Shown here piece by piece: positions 53,892 to 56,069 of a stretch of DNA of 56,069 bases (its first letter is position 1; each line of letters begins with the position of its first letter). The notes under the pieces were generated by a model. It was not told the DNA's origin, made no database searches, and was given only the letters and a program-made list of their open reading frames with translations. The stretch covers positions 1 to 56,069 of the forward strand of contig CAYQQJ010000022.1 of the NCBI GenBank assembly GCA_964419935.1. The letters are read 5' to 3'. Source of the DNA: CAYQQJ01 sp964419935 (GTDB lineage Bacteria; Pseudomonadota; Gammaproteobacteria; Pseudomonadales; Cellvibrionaceae). The position numbers and the translations under genes are program-made.

Positions 53892-54617
53892 ATGGACAAG
53901 TTACAGCTGGATCAACATATATCTCGTCAATTCAATGCGGACCTTGAACACCTGCGCACTGAATTGCTGGAAATGGGCGGGCTGGTCGAACAGCAAGTCG
54001 CCGACGCCGTTCTCGCCATAGAAACCGCAGATAGCGCCCTCGCCGAAAAAGTTCGCGCCACCGAGCCGGAAGTTGATCAGCGGGAAATTGATTTGGATCA
54101 CCATTGCACTCTGGTGCTGGCGCGCCGGCACCCAGCGGCGTCGGACCTGCGCTTGGTGTTGATGGTGACCAAGGCCACCCGGGATCTGGAGCGTATCGGC
54201 GATGAAGCCAACAAAATCGCCAAAATGGCCATCGCTCTGAATGAAGAAAGCTCCGAACCGGTTCAGGGTTATATGGAGCTGCGCCACCTCGCCGCCAACG
54301 TCCTGCAAATGGTCAACCTCACCCTGGACGCCTTCGCCCGTTTCGACGTGGATTCCGCACTCAAGGTAGTGCGCGAAGACAAAAACATCGACCGCGAATA
54401 CCGCAGCGCCATGCGCGAAATGATCACTTACATGATGGAAGACCCCCGCTCCATCAGCCGTGTAATGAACATCCTTTGGGCGCTGCGCGCACTGGAGCGC
54501 ATTGGTGACCACGCGAGGAACATTGCCGAGCATGTTATTTATTTGGTGCATGGTACTGACGTACGGCATATATCGGTGAGTGAGATGGAGGAGAAGATTG
54601 ATAGGAAGAAGGGGTGA
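53892..54617 (+). CDS. phoU: phosphate signalling and transport regulator
   Basis: PhoU links the Pst transporter to PhoR and keeps the Pho regulon off when phosphate is ample. The 241-residue, all-helical protein has two PhoU repeats with the metal-binding pattern RDLERIGDEANKIAKMA and RALERIGDHARNIAEHVIYL. It is last in the operon, and phoB and phoR are not in the window. Confidence 0.96.
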   Translation: MDKLQLDQHISRQFNADLEHLRTELLEMGGLVEQQVADAVLAIETADSALAEKVRATEPEVDQREIDLDHHCTLVLARRHPAASDLRLVLMVTKATRDLERIGDEANKIAKMAIALNEESSEPVQGYMELRHLAANVLQMVNLTLDAFARFDVDSALKVVREDKNIDREYRSAMREMITYMMEDPRSISRVMNILWALRALERIGDHARNIAEHVIYLVHGTDVRHISVSEMEEKIDRKKG

Positions 54618-54629
54618 GGTTTAGGCTGT

Positions 54630-54671
54630 AAGCCGCAAGCCGCAAGCCGCAAGCCGCAAGCCGCAAGCCGC
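54630..54671 (+). repeat. six tandem copies of a 7-bp unit
   Basis: AAGCCGC is repeated six times without error, then AAG. It lies between phoU and intI. Runs like this change copy number by slippage. It is in the spacer (54618-54719), which holds no gene. Confidence 0.95.
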
Positions 54672-54719
54672 AAGAGTTGAGTCAAATAACTGGTTATAAA
54701 ACTCCGGGGTGCCATCAGC

Positions 54720-55712
54720 TCACGGAGTAAATTTGTCCAGCGGGCTCGTCACGCCGCGTTCATGGATCCCAATCACGTGAGTGTAGATCATGGTCGTGCT
54801 AACGTCAGTATGACCCATGAGTTCCTGAATATTCCGGATATCCGTGCCCGCCCTAAGTAAATTGGTGGCGAAGCTGTGGCGAAAGGTATGACAGCTTGCC
54901 TTCTTGTGAATCCGGCTTTTCCTTAAAGCATACGCAACCGAACGCCGAACCTGTTGTTCACCCATGTGATGACGCCGCAGAATATCACTGCGGGGATCAA
55001 GTGCTCGTTGAGGCGCGGGGAAAACGTATTGCCACGCAGGCCGTCGCGGCGCATCCGGGTACTTTTTTGCCAGCGCGTACGGCAGATAAACTTCTCCATA
55101 GCCTTCTTGCAAATCCTTTTGATGTAGCGCCAGTGCGTATTCAACCTGAGCTGCTAATGGTTCGGTCAGCGACTGTGGCAGCAAGGTACGCCGCCATTTT
55201 TGGCCTTTGCTTTCGCGCACAATCAAGCAGCCTTCAGCAAAATCAACATCCTGCACGCGCAACCGAACAGCTTCCATAACCCGCAAGCCGGCACCGTACA
55301 TCAAGCTTGCGGCCAGGTGATGAGCGCCTTCCATGAACGAGAGTACCTGCATGGCCTCTTGGTGAGTAAACACTGTAGGCAAACGACGAGCTTTAGTGGT
55401 TCTATTGAACTGCAAGTTACCCAATTCGCGGTTGAGAAACTGGGTGTAAAGAAAAACCACTGCATTGAGTGCCGTCTTTTGCGTGTTGATGGTCACCTGA
55501 CGTTGATTAGCAAGATAACTCAGCCAAGTGTCCACTTCCGGCGCACCCATGGACTCCGGGTGCCGCCGTTGATGGTAGCGAATAAAATCTTTGACCCAGC
55601 TACAGTACGTTTTTTCGGTTCGATAAGCTAAGTGACGACTACGGATGAACGCCCGGAATCGGTCCATGAATCGCACTGGCGTCGCAGGCAGGGGTATGGG
55701 TATATCGTCCAT
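54720..55712 (-). CDS. intI: integron integrase (tyrosine recombinase)
   Basis: IntI inserts and excises gene cassettes by attI/attC recombination. The 330-residue protein has the tyrosine-recombinase residues R144, H275, R278, H301 and Y310 (GAGLRVMEAV, SCHTFRHSFATNLL, GHTDVSTTMIYTHV), and the extra IntI-specific patch at about 205-236 (GEVYLPYALAKKYPDAPRRP and AWQYVFPAP), which separates it from XerC/D. It appears full-length and unbroken. A LexA box overlaps its promoter, so SOS stress should induce it. GGAG precedes the ATG. It reads away from its array, as usual. Confidence 0.96.
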   Translation of the reverse strand: MDDIPIPLPATPVRFMDRFRAFIRSRHLAYRTEKTYCSWVKDFIRYHQRRHPESMGAPEVDTWLSYLANQRQVTINTQKTALNAVVFLYTQFLNRELGNLQFNRTTKARRLPTVFTHQEAMQVLSFMEGAHHLAASLMYGAGLRVMEAVRLRVQDVDFAEGCLIVRESKGQKWRRTLLPQSLTEPLAAQVEYALALHQKDLQEGYGEVYLPYALAKKYPDAPRRPAWQYVFPAPQRALDPRSDILRRHHMGEQQVRRSVAYALRKSRIHKKASCHTFRHSFATNLLRAGTDIRNIQELMGHTDVSTTMIYTHVIGIHERGVTSPLDKFTP

Positions 55713-55732
55713 CGCGGCTCCTTTGCTTGATA

Positions 55733-55748
55733 CTGTAAGTACATACAG
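55733..55748 (-). promoter_or_regulatory. LexA (SOS) box of intI
   Basis: CTGTAAGTACATACAG matches CTG-N10-CAG, 21 bases upstream of the intI start. SOS control of integron integrases by LexA is established. Confidence 0.92.
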
Positions 55749-56022
55749 TATTCAGGCGTAGGCAACCAGAAAAATGATCATCGCGCCTACGATTTCGGGC
55801 AGATGGCCAAAAAGCCCACTTTTACTTGTAAAACAATAGGTTGAAGCCGGTTCTCGAAATGGTGATAGTGGTCGCTGTGATCATTTTGTAAAAAAGGCGT
55901 GCCCATAGAACGGCTGTAAAGCTTGACGCGGCGGGGGCTTGAACGTATTTTGGCTGAAAACCATAAAAGAGATAGTGGTCATGGAGATAGTAGGCGTGGC
56001 GACTACGATATAAATGTTGTAC
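55749..56022 (+). other. candidate attI site and leader of the cassette array
   Basis: The region upstream of intI ends in GTTGTAC (56016-56022), where the shared 45-bp cassette sequence begins. Within it the 10-mer GATAGTGGTC occurs twice (55864-55873 and 55971-55980) and a related GAGATAGTAGGC is nearby, possibly integrase-binding repeats. No gene is seen. A promoter for the cassettes may lie here, but no clear -35/-10 pair was identified. Confidence 0.6.
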
Positions 56023-56069
56023 ATAACCGCTTCGCGGTGGAGGGGATGCTTCAAGTAAGGAAGACATAC
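56015..56069 (+). repeat. start of first cassette, inverted copy of the left end
   Basis: 56015-56059 is the reverse complement of 1-45. It opens TG^TTGTACATAACCGC with a CCGC-TTC-GCGG hairpin, then G-rich sequence. The window ends 10 bases later, so the cassette's gene is not visible. Confidence 0.7.

Overview
The window is a gammaproteobacterial chromosome segment (moderately GC-rich, dense genes, short spacers). Its content fits a marine or aquatic aerobe with a micro-oxic/denitrifying side: cbb3 oxidase, Fnr/Anr, azurin with copper nitrite reductase, split B12-dependent ribonucleotide reductase, and a chromosomal-type integron. Cellvibrionales or broad-sense Pseudomonadales is an inference from this gene mix, not a demonstrated placement. 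No rRNA or tRNA genes were seen.

Layout. 1-1603: integron-like cassette remnant reading leftwards, with two related attC-like repeats, an intact Phd/RelE-type toxin-antitoxin pair and a broken second pair. 1705-12029: respiratory block with a perfect Fnr/Anr box, ccoNOQP, ccoG, ccoH, ccoI, ccoS, a TauE/SafE-family membrane protein and fnr. 12259-20616: housekeeping and stress genes (aldo/keto reductase gpr, DUF2383 protein, hybrid sensor kinase, yjdM, rsuA) and a sulfonate/nitrate/taurine-type ABC transporter. 20944-23470: lipoprotein, DUF6795 protein and class-3 lipase. 23557-27656: glutamate synthase-like FMN protein, small proteins and cytochrome b561. 27708-31602: nrdJb, nrdJa and cysK, with tandem NrdR boxes. 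31783-38073: P450, gdhA, azurin, NirK with an extra N-terminal cupredoxin domain, and hemN. 38252-45783: metY, moeA, alkB-ada, a metalloprotease lipoprotein pair and a VOC protein. 45900-54617: uvrD, yciA and the pstSCAB-phoU operon behind Pho boxes. 54720-56069: integron integrase intI with a LexA box, a candidate attI, and the start of a cassette array running off the right edge.

How it fits together. Fnr encoded here probably acts on at least three near-perfect boxes in the window: ccoN, hemN (anaerobic haem synthesis for the oxidase) and the P450. Azurin and NirK form an electron donor/acceptor pair for nitrite reduction. ccoGHIS supply copper handling and assembly for CcoNOQP. The Pst system is a textbook Pho regulon unit, except that its Pho box is duplicated around a REP-like palindrome. 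Four copies of one REP-like palindrome are scattered between operons.

The most unusual structural observation is that the two window ends carry the same 45-bp sequence in inverted orientation. The identity begins one base before the expected G^TT integron crossover point on both sides, so the core segment looks bracketed by two outward-facing cassette arrays that start with the same cassette.
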